Origin: Polytrichum commune
Lineage: Eukaryota > Streptophyta > Polytrichopsida > Polytrichales > Polytrichaceae
Direction of reading: 5' to 3'
Assembly: GCA_950295325.1 (NCBI GenBank)
Contig: OX485808.1
Location: 30,526,527 to 30,590,526, forward strand
Length of the DNA: 64,000 nt
Shown: positions 54,742-64,000 of the stretch, piece after piece
Layout: the number at the start of each line of letters is the position of its first letter
How positions within the stretch are numbered: position 1 is the first letter of the stretch
The notes under the pieces: model-generated
Told to the model about the DNA's origin: nothing
Seen by the model: the letters and a program-made list of their open reading frames with translations, nothing else
Databases searched by the model: none
Program-made: the position numbers and the translations under genes

Positions 54742-55135
54742 TAGGCATATACAACGACCCGGGCATTAAAGATGAAAATATAATAGTATATTTCAATACT
54801 CTAAGAAAACACACACAAAAACAATAAGGTATTTATAAGTACCACCAAAAAAATAGAATTTTTTTACTCCAAAACACAAAAAACTAATATCATTAAAAAA
54901 AATACTAAAATAATCCTAAAATAATCAAAACAAAAAAAGACATAAACACAAAAGATATATACCAAACTAAAGACCCTAAAAACGAAACTTTCAAACACAA
55001 AAAACCAAAAAAATACAAAAAATCCATACCATACGGGGGACCAAAAAACACAAATCTAAGACAACATACACAACTAACCTAACCCAACAAAAAAACAAAA
55101 ACCTACATAACATTATACATATAAAACTACTAAAA
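54742..55135 (+). other. LINE-B A-rich inter-ORF spacer
   Basis: Shorter than the leader of LINE-A (about 400 bp against about 3 kb) and lacking the MASAYRP modules. No coding signal. Confidence 0.5.
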
Positions 55136-55141
55136 TGCGGA

Positions 55142-55165
55142 GATATAGAATCAAACCCGGGGCCT
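55142..55165 (+). other. 2A motif DIESNPGP in LINE-B
   Basis: Preceded by LLKCG as in LINE-A and followed by MPNILKEHP (LINE-A: MPDILRTHP). One residue differs from LINE-A but the consensus D-I-E-x-N-P-G-P is intact. A 19-bp tandem duplication (GGCGGAGAGCCAAAACATA) at about 55,203-55,240 breaks the frame downstream. Confidence 0.85.
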
Positions 55166-55794
55166 ATGCCCAATATATTGAAAGAACACCCACCGGCACA
55201 TAGGCGGAGAGCCAAAACATAGGCGGAGAGCCAAAACATACTTCATACCATGTACTATAAAACTCCACCTAGAATACCAACACATTACACAAAGTTTCTT
55301 CCCACTACTAAAAATAAACCACCCTAACCACAACAATGCCTCTAGAACATCTCCCAACCTCTCAATATATATTACCAAAAAAAAACAATTTCCAACACCA
55401 AATATATTATTTGCCTTAATCACAACACTAAGCCCATACATAAACGCATGTGAACACCTCATTCAAAACTTAAACCCAGATTGGCCCTCAATACTCCTAA
55501 ACAAACTAAACTCTCTAAGAAACCCCCCCTGAAAGACATAGTCACACTATACACCCACATACCAAACTCATACAAGATAACCAAAACTTAATAAACCCTC
55601 CACTCACCATACATAAAAATATCTATAAGTTTATACATCAAAACGCTAATCCACCAAACCCCCAAACACTTAAAGATAAATATCCATATTTACCTCCAAA
55701 CTTTCTTAAAGAAACACTAAAGATATTTGAACCCCTTACCGAATATACACACCCCCCACCCACACCACCACCAACCCCACCCCGGCCACCACAA

Positions 55795-57543
55795 ACAAGA
55801 CAAAACACCAACCACCACACACAAATCATCACATGGAATGTCTCATCATTAAGCACAACATTACCTAGCATACAAAACCTCATTCACCACTCGCACGAAA
55901 TACCTGCCATAATCATCATACAAGAAACTAAATGGACATCAACCAAATCTACTAAATACATTCAAAATCTATTCTCACAATATAAATTAATTTTTAATAA
56001 CACTCATGCGTTAACCAGATGCATCCAACAAAGAATGCCGTATACCCCTCCTAGAGGAGGCCTTCTCACACTCATACACAAAAAATATGCATTCCAAGGA
56101 AACATTACCAAAATACCCTCCCCGGCCAGCATATCACCATACATACAAATCATCCACATAAAGAACAACCCACTTCAACCATGACTATTAATACACATGT
56201 ACATGCCATCACATGAAGAAGACACTAGACTAATCCCTGAAATAATGCATACCATCAATATACAAATAACTGCATACCCGAATCACACACATATAATATG
56301 TGGAGACTTTAATAGAGACATTGCACTAATAGGTAGGCAGAATGAACAAGGTACCACCCCCCCTCAAGAAGAAGATATTAGATATTAGATATTAGAAGAC
56401 ACTAGACTAATCCCCGAAATAATGCATACCATCAATATACAAATAACTGCATACCCGAATCACACACATATAATATGTGGAGACTTTAATAGAGACATTG
56501 CACTAATAGGTAGGCAGAATGAACAAGGTACCACCCCCCCTCAAGAAGAAGATATTAGATGGAGAACATACACCAATAATTTACTACTTTCCTATATCCC
56601 TACTAATACAACGTACTCTAGGCAAAGAGGACTCAACTATACAAACATACAACATGCAACAACATACACATCAATCACACTCCAAGATCAAAACCTTAAC
56701 TCCGACCATCTACCGGTCATCCTAAAAGTACCACCAAACACCCTAATAGCTAGAATAACACAACCCCCACTACCCCTAAAAAACAGAATTATGAACCCCA
56801 TCCCACAAGAAAACCTCGACAAATTCAACACCAAGTTTTTCGAAGAAAATGCAATCCAACTAAATGAAATACTCACATTACTATCTAACAATCAACTAAC
56901 AAAAGAACAATGGCACATGGCATGTACACAAATGGACAACATCACGAGAAAAATCTCAAAAACTATAGAAGAAACATGTAATACCACACCTATACCCACA
57001 TTAACTAACAGGACCAATCAACAAGGAGGGTACCTTCCCAGAAAAATCCAAAAAATATGGAAAAAACATATATCCAGCTATCACCTAATAAGAAAAACAA
57101 TATACATTGTAAAAAATACAATAAATTGGCGCACACACCCTATAATTAACACGTTAGAGAGGCACAATCACATACGCATACCCTCCCCACATGAAAATAA
57201 CCTACAACTAAACGAATGGATAAAAGAAATAGCAACATTAGCCAAAATAGCAAACTTACAAGCTGAAAAATCACAACCAAATATACTAAAGACTGTATTA
57301 AGAAAGCCATATCCAAATACAGAAAACTATATGAAATAAGCCCCAAAAAAATAAAAATAAAAGTATTCAAAAACTTAGAGACTCCGCCACTAGATTGTAT
57401 CACAGACCGAAATAATAATATACTCACTAACCCAGAAGACATAGCAAATGAAATACATATACAACAATCTATCAGCAACAGACCCACAGTTCCCACATGT
57501 TACTACTTACCAGACCACCCCCCATAATGTACGTGTGCAGTAA
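55795..57543 (+). pseudogene. LINE-B APE endonuclease and spacer before RT, broken
   Basis: Aligns with LINE-A 14,120-15,730: QIITWNVSSL, IIIIQETKW, YTPPRGGLLTLIHK, HMYMPSHEEDT, CGDFNRDIALIGRQ and NLNSDHLPVIL. Lesions are a TGA at about 56,183, a 177-bp internal duplication starting at 56,221 and 56,398, and a frameshift near 57,290. The RT domain is not reached. Confidence 0.85.
56221..56574 (+). repeat. 177-bp tandem duplication inside the LINE-B endonuclease
   Basis: GACACTAGACTAATCCC through GAAGATATTAGAT occurs at 56,221 and again at 56,398 with almost no differences. The junction is a repeated ATTAGAT word, suggesting slippage at microhomology. It duplicates the GDFN box. Confidence 0.95.
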
Positions 57544-57839
57544 GCACTACAACAAAACACGTCTTTTACAACTGGGTTTTTTAACTCCTACGAGTGAGAA
57601 AATCCAGACTTTACTGACGTGGAAAACGACCAGTCGCTTCGGACAAGCAGTAAAGTGTGGTCATAGTCATGTCGGACAAGACGTTCCCAATGGACACGTT
57701 CCCAATGGCAGTGAAGTTTGGGGTGCTCCGCGTGCTTTACTTCATAAAGTCATGTCCTACTTCACTATGCCTCGTCAATATAAGCAAGATAATACACGTC
57801 ACCATATAACTAAGCCTAGTGATATCATAACTAAGTCAT

Positions 57840-58300
57840 GTAGGTGTGTACTAACTTTTGCACTTCACTACACAAAGTCATATATGTGAAATGAATAAAA
57901 GTCTCCAAATCACTCCCTCTAGTAATCTCGGACAATAACGAAGGAGATTCATAACTTTACGTAGTAAGTGCGTGTGACTTATAATTATAGTAAACAAATC
58001 CGGCAATGACATATACTTCTCACTTTATGTCGTAATATTTACTTTACTATGTAGAGTAAATTAGTCATATAGGGGTGTACTAACATTCGCACTTCACTAC
58101 ACAAAGTCATCTTACGGGTAATGAATTGAATTCTCCATGTCACTGCCCTTAGTAATCACGGACAGTAACGCATGACATCCATAACTCGGCATAGTAAGTG
58201 CATATGACTGGTTTTAGTAAACATCTCCGGCAATGGCATATATTTCTCACTGTTTGGCGGGTGGACCTACTTTACTATGTGTAGTAACTTTTGCATCAAC
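57840..58300. repeat. CACTA subterminal tandem repeats (period about 230 bp)
   Basis: Two units starting near 57,840 and 58,070 share GTGTACTAAC, CACTTCACTACACAAAGTCAT, CGGACA.TAACG and CTTTACTATGT.GAGTAA. A third, partial copy is at about 59,450-59,640 beyond the coding fragment. Repeated subterminal sequence is typical of CACTA elements, where transposase binds. Confidence 0.75.
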
Positions 58301-58649
58301 CATTAGTATTTGGCTTACTTTGTGGAGTCATATGGTTGTCATATGTCATTATTGTGTATAACTAGTAGTGAACTTTATATGGCTTTGCAAAGTGACATAT
58401 TCTGGATGCATATGACTGTACTTACTACAACTAGTAACATGAGGTCAACTCATCATAATTAGTTGTTAATGCCATGCTCAGTATAGCAATATAGCAAGTC
58501 AGAATATAGCAAGTTCTACTACCAAATTCATAAGAATACAAATAGTATGTCATTCATGTTCCACATTTCACTACTAGCAATGATAAATACTACACTCCGA
58601 GGTTCTATAAGTCTGAATATCAGCATTGCTCTACAAGTCCACACTACAC

Positions 58650-59390
58650 TCATGCAGGTGCATACAACATAACACAATCATTTGGCCAAAGAACATAGTG
58701 GCCTTTTGCGTTGCCAATCGTAGTGATTGGAGGGTCGTCTTCATTGAGGGGAATACATAGGGGATAGTCATCCTTATATGTCTCCGTAAATGTGAGAGAT
58801 ATGTAGCCACCGCCAATCACCTTATTGTGCAACATCCCACCTGCTAGGTTCTTTATAATACATTTTCCAATGAATGTCGTCTTCAAGTCTTCCTCTTCAT
58901 GACCACAAATATGAACCACATCCCCCGCATTCTGCACAAGTACAACAACCACATGTTAGTGTTTGAATTACATTAGGGCAAGGTTATGAGTTCAACAACA
59001 AAATATCGTTGCATGTTTCCTAGCAAGTGCGTACCAATTCGAGGCCGGTTTTGGTCTTCTTTGAAGCTTTGGTGGCAAGGGGAGGCTTATCAGCCCGGCG
59101 TTTGTCCACCACTTGTTTATTCTTTAATGGGCTACTTCTTAGTTTCTCTACAACGTCGCCTTTCTTTAAGATTGGCAGAGCCTCCAATGTCAACTTCTCG
59201 CCTTCAGTCAGTCGTGCACGCTTGTGTTTAGGGGCACCATCTTTTTTGGCATCCCCACCATGCGCACTGATGCCTTGGCTGCTCGATGGCGTCCGAACTA
59301 GTCGAATTGCACCGCTGGAAACCTCATTTACATGTGAATGTCAACTTCCATTGCGCACATTAGACATCGCTACACCAGTTATGATTTAGT
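58650..59390 (-). pseudogene. CACTA-associated two-exon coding fragment
   Basis: Downstream exon 58,931-58,650, upstream exon from about 59,390 to 59,035, with a 103-bp phase-0 intron (TTG|GTACGC...TGTGCAG|AATGCG). The upstream exon is basic and low complexity (KHKRARLTEGEKLTLEAL, KKTKTGLEL). The downstream exon ends with a compact domain (KCIIKNLAGGMLHNKVIGGG, LCIPLNEDDPPITTIGNAKG, HYVLWPNDCVMLYAPA). This resembles the small C-terminal domain common in plant CACTA-associated proteins (LPxPxDxEI...TIGxAxGxxVxWP, DUF8039-like). I see no ATG or transposase catalytic region, so it is a fragment. Confidence 0.5.
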
Positions 59391-59715
59391 TCAGCACATA
59401 CATAAGGCCATAAAACTAAGCACGGTGATATTATGTCATTGCCACCAGTCATGTCACTATGAGTTACATTCGGGTCATTACTGCCAATAGTAATGTCGGA
59501 CAATAACGAATGAAATCCATTACTACACCTAGTAAGCGCGTTGACTGCTTATAGTAAACAAATCCAGTAATGGCATATACATCTCACTTTATGGCGTAAT
59601 CTCTACTTAACTATGTGGAGTAAAATTTACATGAAAGTAATTTCACAAGAATCCGCCCAAATTACATACATGTTCAAGCTCCTCATGCCCCGAAGAGGCT
59701 TTCTGGGACCCGGAG

Positions 59716-60689
59716 TGTCGCGCACCTCTCCATGAGGAGTGGCCGAAACACCATGGGCACAAGGGGGACCCCGGAGTGACACCCGGGACTTGTGGCGCCG
59801 TTGGTGAGAGGGCCCAAGTGATCCTAGTGTGGGTGAGGGCCCCGGGCGTTGGGAACGCCTCCCACCCACGAAGATTAGGAGGCACAAGGGTAAGGCCATG
59901 AGTTATGCGTAGCTCATGGCGTGGTGATTCTAGAAAGCTCAAGAACACCTCAATCGGAGGTGTGAGCTAGGAGTTATGGCCATTTGAGTGGGGCGCTGTC
60001 CCGGGACAGCGCCCTGGTACAGCAGTGCCTGGGAGTGATTCCCGGGACTGCCAAGGTTCAAACAGGCATAACTTCCTCAAGACTTGCTCAAATGGAGCAA
60101 GTGAGGAGTCCATCGGCATCTACGTGAAGCGTAGATGAACATGGAGTGGTTGGTTGTTATGATCAGACATCATACAAGGAAGTTATGATGGTCTGAAGCT
60201 GCTGGGGGGGTTCTAGGCCCAGCAGCTAAAGGAAAATGTCCACTTGGCCCCAACTCTTGGTAGAGAGACAAGAGGTTGGTTGACGGTGGGGTAGGGGCCC
60301 CGCGTGAAGTCCTAGAGGCTTATATGGGTGAGGTGGTGTGGCCTCACCCACCCGAGGCCGAACGGCACGGCCTCCATGGGCTTTGGCCCATTGTGAGGCC
60401 ATAGTTGCCTAGTATGGTTCGGGTTGTTGTAGTGTTGCTCCGGCAATGCGATGATCAACATAGGATTGGACTTCCACGGATGGAAGTCCACATCTAAGAA
60501 TTGGTTACCGATCAAGGGGTGAGTCCCGAAATCAAAGTAGGAGGGTTGGTTCCCCTCCTATGAACTATATGGTCCGGGGTAAGAGGAGCTAACCATTAGC
60601 ATGGCGGAATGCGAAGGGTTAGCGCTCGTAACCTTTGCTAGAAAGGAAAATTGGCAAGATTGCTAAGGGGGCTAGCAAGGGTTGCGACA
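59716..60689 (+). repeat. Gypsy-B 5' LTR
   Basis: Starts TGTCGCGCACC and ends GGGTTGCGACA, so the termini are a perfect 6-bp inverted repeat (TGTCGC/GCGACA). Its end is fixed by the primer binding site two bases downstream; the start is inferred from the terminal repeat and could lie slightly left. Confidence 0.7.
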
Positions 60690-60691
60690 TT

Positions 60692-60703
60692 TGGTATCAG
60701 AGC
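60692..60703 (+). promoter_or_regulatory. Gypsy-B primer binding site (initiator tRNA-Met type)
   Basis: TGGTATCAGAGC, the standard plant retrotransposon primer site complementary to the 3' end of initiator tRNA-Met, directly after the LTR. Confidence 0.92.
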
Positions 60704-61504
60704 AGGGTTCCAATATTTGAGCTAGCACTTTGAGGGAGACATGGCTATCAAACGTGAGGGTTATTATGGTTAGCCCGGGGTTTCCAAAAGGTTGTGAGGC
60801 TCAAATTGGAACAAAGATCATATGTAAAGGGAATTTGACCATACCATTGGTTCTAATGACAATGGTGGGCATGATGGTGGATTCGGTAAGGAAATTGGTG
60901 GAGTCCTTTGAAAGGGCTCCCGCACACCTCAAAAAAGCATTTGGGGCCTAGAATACCGAATGCACCCAAAACCTTGGAGGGCATTAATGTTGGATTGAAA
61001 TTCCAATTCGAAATGCTTGGAAGGTATTGATGTTGGAATGAATTTGGTGGAAATGAGGCGTGCGGGCCTCTTAAGGCGTATATGCGCGAATTTCACACCC
61101 AAATGAATTGTGCATCTTAGATGAACGAGTTTTCTAAGAAGTACATCGTTTTAGGTGGGGTTTCAAAAGCGGGTGGTGAATACCAAGTTCAAATTTCCAA
61201 AAGTTTATTGAGGTTGTGGCGGGGATCATCAAAATTGCAACGAGCATTAAGGCCGATGACCCCAATAAGAAATTTGGTGGTGCCTTACAACAATGGACGT
61301 TGAGGGGAGATAGGTACCACGCCAAATAATACTTATGCCGCGGACCGAATGTAAGACGATGGCATTGTGGCCAAGGCTAGTAGCCTTAAGCCGAGGCCAA
61401 GTCTTTTGTACTTTGAGGCTCAAATGAATGGGACAAATGTCTCATGGGTTGATAAAGAGGCTACCATTCCTTCTTGAGCCCAAAACTCGCAAGGGAGTTG
61501 GGGC

Positions 61505-61771
61505 TTGCCGATTGATAGAGCAGGCAAGCCCACCGAGGTGCGGTTTGGAAAGGGCGAACCGCATGAAACAAAGGAGGCCGCGATGCATGTAACTTTTCAA
61601 TGTGGGACATTGGATTTTTGTCAAAATTTCACACCATGTGAAATAGATGAAATGCATGTCATTGTGAAGGCTGCCTTCTTTGGAACTCACATGATAGATG
61701 AGAGGTGCAAGCCGGTGAGCTTGCGGTGCATTTGTGATGTCTTGATGGCAAAGAATTGCACTACAAATTGA
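61505..61771 (+). pseudogene. Gypsy-B protease-region remnant
   Basis: 88 codons (MPIDRAGKPTEVRFGKGE ... FCQNFTPCEIDEMHVIVKAA) sit where the protease-RT linker of chromovirus-type gypsy elements is expected. No catalytic D-S/T-G is visible. Weak assignment. Confidence 0.35.
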
Positions 61772-62374
61772 CAAGGACTCCTATGGTAGGAGGAACCAAC
61801 TCGAATTTGGTCTTAATGGACCAAATGAATAAACGGAAAAACATAATAATAATGGTCGTGGTTCAATTGGAGCAACTCCAAGGAACTCATGGGGAGGCTA
61901 GGAAAGATAGGCCTCCCCAAAACCACATTGGTGGGATGTTGGTGAGGTACAAGGATGTATTCACCAATGTGTTGTTCAAAATGTTACCACCAACGAGTGG
62001 AAAAAAAAAACTTGCTCAACGAGAGATTGAGTTCTTGAGGTATGTGATGACAAAGGAAGTTGGTGGATGAACATGACAAATGTCAAGGCAATCCAAGAGG
62101 AGAATTGGCCCTTGACTCAAGAGAAGGGCTAAGGTCATTTGTTGGCCTAGCCAACTACTACCACCACTTCATTCGAGGTGTTTCTAAGGTTGCTAGGGCC
62201 TTAGTCAACTTGTTGGAAAAATGGCTATCCCAAGAGTGGGATGAGCCTTGTCACCAAGCCTTTGGGGAGCTCAAGAGCAAGTTTCCTTCACAAGATGTGG
62301 TTAAGTTCCCGAGCTTTCACAAGCATTTTGAGATGCACATGGAGGCAAGTGACTTTACCATTGGCGGATGTTGA
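61756..62374 (+). pseudogene. Gypsy-B RT and RNase H remnants with a deleted catalytic core
   Basis: An RT-upstream motif (LVRYKDVFTNVLFKMLPPTS) is followed within about 15 codons by REIEFLRYVMTKE, which normally lies after the YVDD box. The whole RT palm between them is gone. A second frame (62,060-62,374) has LRSFVGLANYYHHFIRGVSK, the usual RT/RNase H junction, and part of RNase H. Confidence 0.8.
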
Positions 62375-62680
62375 TCCAAGATGGATGCCCATTGCATATG
62401 GGAGCATTAAGCTTAAAGGTTGTCAAACCTTGTGCGACTTGTGAAAGAAATGGCTATCCCAAGAGTGGGATGAGCCTTGCCACCAAGTCTTTAGGGAGCT
62501 TGAGAGCAAGTGTTCTTAGACGCCCGTGCTCAAGTTCGCGGAGCTTGACAAACCTTTTGAGGTGCATACGGGGGTGATTAACTTTGCCAATGGCGGATTG
62601 TTGATGTAAGATGGATGGCCATTGCATATGGGAGCATGAAGCTCGATGGTTGTCAAAGAAGACAACCAACTCATGACAAA
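62222..62680 (+). repeat. 229-bp tandem duplication in the gypsy-B RNase H region
   Basis: TGGCTATCCCAAGAGTGGGA starts at 62,222 and again at 62,451, with the following sequence similar but diverged. 229 is not divisible by three, so the second copy is out of frame. Confidence 0.85.
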
Positions 62681-63014
62681 GAACTTCTTTGTCGTAGTGC
62701 ATTGCTTGAAGATGTGGCGACACTATTTGGGGTCGCACAAAGCAAAGGTCTACATGGACAATGTGTCCTAAAAGAATTTTGACATTCAAGCGCAAGTAAG
62801 CGCCAAGTCATTGCGGTGGCATGATAGCTTGGCGCTTATGAAGGTGGATTTGATCCACAAACCGGACCGTGGAAATGTGGTGCCGGATGCAATAAGTAGA
62901 CGGGAAGAGTTCCAAGCAATGAGAACCATCCAAACCTTGTGGCTAATGTGTGCCGGTGAAGGAAACTTGTGATGCAAGATACGGGAGGGGTAAATTTACT
63001 ACCCCAAAACACAA

Positions 63015-63986
63015 ATGCTTTTAGGTGAGCTTCGCAAGAGCAAGGTGCTCAAAGAGGTTAAGTTGGTGGACGGATTGTTCAAGTGCAAGCAAAGTTGGGT
63101 GTATGTGCCACAAGGCAAGTTGAGGCTATCGGTTTTGAAGGAGGAATATGATAGTCTTATTGCCGGCCATAGAGGAGAAAGAAACAACCGCCGTAGAATG
63201 GTGTCAAGGAGGTACCATTGGCCGTGCATAAAAGAAGATATAACCCACTTTGTAAAGGCTTGGATGAAGTGCCAAGTGAACCGAGCCTCTTACCAAAAGC
63301 AAGGCGGTTTCTTGCAACCGGGGCCATGGCATAGTATGTGCATGGACTTGATCACAAGTTTGCCGGAGTCACATGGGTATGATGCCATCTTGTTGATGGT
63401 AGAGTGGTTTGCCAAGTTGGCACACATGGTGCCGATTGTGGGAACCGCCACCGCGTTGGAGACCGCATAGCCTTTTCTCAAAGGATGGTTGAGGCACCAC
63501 GGGTTGCCAAGAGTGATTGTGTGGGATCAAGATTCAAAGTTCACAAGTGCATTTTCAATGCATTTCTCTAAGGAGGTCGCAATGAAAGTAAGGTTTAGCA
63601 CGGCCTTGCATTCCCAAATATTTGGGAAAACGGAGCGTGTGAATGGAGTCTTGAAGCAATACTTGAGGAACTTGGTGGGGGCGGACCAAGGAGATTGGGC
63701 GGACTATGTGGGTCGAGCGGAGTGTAATTGCAATGTAGCCACGCACTTGGCTACCAAGGGGTGGTCTTTGGTGGTGGCTTATGGAGTGGATGCGCTCCAA
63801 CCTATTAACCTAGCTCTCGAGGGGGCACATTCAACACTAGAGTTCAACCAAGATGGTGAGGACTTGGCCAAGGATGGTAAACAAATCTTGGAGATGACCA
63901 AGTTGTTGGTGGAGAAAGCCCGAAGGTGCTACGGAGTGCAAATCAATGCCGGAAGACGCGAAGTGGAGTATGAGGTGGGCCAATAA
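63015..63986 (+). pseudogene. Gypsy-B integrase
   Basis: One frame with a single TAG at 63,468-63,470. The zinc-binding region is degraded (HRGERNNRRRMV ... HWPCIKED ... WMKCQVNRAS; one Cys appears lost). The catalytic triad can be traced: CMDLITSLPES, VWDQDSKFTS and GKTERVNGVLKQYLR. The C-terminal part follows to a stop at 63,984. The chromodomain, if any, lies outside the window. Confidence 0.88.
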
Positions 63987-64000
63987 GGTGTTGTTGAATG

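Larger units (their letters stand above)
51179..57544 (+). mobile_element. LINE-B: second Dualen-like LINE, decayed and cut at its 3' side
   Basis: A 5' region of short tandem arrays, then a broken ORF1, an A-rich spacer, a 2A motif and a broken APE endonuclease matching LINE-A. Homology to LINE-A ends at 57,544, near LINE-A position 15,730, where a CACTA-type terminus begins. RT, RNase H and RLE are therefore missing because of the later insertion, not because of 5' truncation. The 5' limit is approximate. Confidence 0.75.
57545..59715 (-). mobile_element. CACTA (En/Spm)-type DNA transposon, one end and part of the interior
   Basis: The left terminus is CACTACAACAAAACACG, matching the typical CACTACAAGAAAA start of plant CACTA elements. 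It is placed exactly where LINE-B homology stops; AAG precedes it as a possible 3-bp duplication. Subterminal tandem repeats and a spliced coding fragment on the - strand follow. The other terminus is not seen: a gypsy LTR starts at about 59,716. Confidence 0.7.
59716..64000 (+). mobile_element. Gypsy-B: decayed Ty3/gypsy element, 3' end outside the window
   Basis: A 5' LTR, an iMet primer binding site, then protease, RT and RNase H remnants and a nearly complete integrase on the + strand. Only about 1.4 kb separates the primer site from RT remnants, and the RT active-site region is missing, so large internal deletions have occurred. No gag knuckle is visible. It is inserted in the CACTA element. 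Confidence 0.85.

Noticed and set aside
60690-60710. TGGTATCAGAGC as part of a tRNA gene
   Set aside because: It is the complement of a tRNA 3' end directly after an LTR: a primer binding site.

Overview
This window is nuclear DNA of a land plant. It has spliced genes with GT-AG introns, a plant-type NB-ARC/LRR immune receptor, Ty3/gypsy LTR retrotransposons, a CACTA transposon, a MITE and very large LINE-like elements. The one host gene I can defend joins an MLKL-like N-terminal helical domain and a protein kinase to NB-ARC and LRR domains. This kinase-NBS-LRR (PNL) architecture is known from mosses, so I lean to a bryophyte, most likely a moss. That is inference from one gene family and transposon style, not proof.

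Layout. 1-20,870: a giant non-LTR retrotransposon (LINE-A, + strand), broken at 1,518/11,765 by a complete Ty3/gypsy element on the - strand (1,519-11,759). The gypsy element has two 1,516-bp LTRs that look identical and a GCCTC target duplication. LINE-A carries the end of ORF1, an A/C-rich leader with four related modules, a 2A-type ribosome-skipping motif, an APE-type endonuclease, reverse transcriptase, RNase H, and a C-terminal CCHC plus R2-type restriction-like endonuclease (RLE). Having both APE and RLE matches the Dualen/RandI group described from green algae. 20,871-38,330: gene-poor DNA with one MITE (22,774-23,173), microsatellites, a GC-rich island followed by a 524-bp tandem duplication (27,720-29,274), and old diverged duplications (31.4-36.6 kb).

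38,334-46,720: the HeLo-kinase-NB-ARC-LRR gene. Three well-supported exons encode an apparently intact kinase and NB-ARC. The LRR exon expands into about 31 near-identical 144-bp units (about 62 LRRs). It is interrupted by two nonsense codons, four identical 1-bp frameshifts spaced 6, 5 and 4 units apart (each minus 1 bp), and two length changes in a G run that cancel each other. Only about 1,245 residues, ending in the third LRR unit, can be read before the first stop.

46,721-64,000: another transposon nest. A second LINE of the same family (LINE-B) has a monomer array in its 5' region, a decayed ORF1, a 2A motif and a decayed endonuclease. It is cut at 57,545 by a CACTA-type transposon, which is in turn cut at about 59,716 by a decayed Ty3/gypsy element. 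That element has a tRNA-iMet-type primer binding site, has lost its reverse transcriptase core, and runs off the right edge.

Apart from the NLR, nearly everything recognisable is mobile DNA. I saw no tRNA, rRNA or CRISPR locus.
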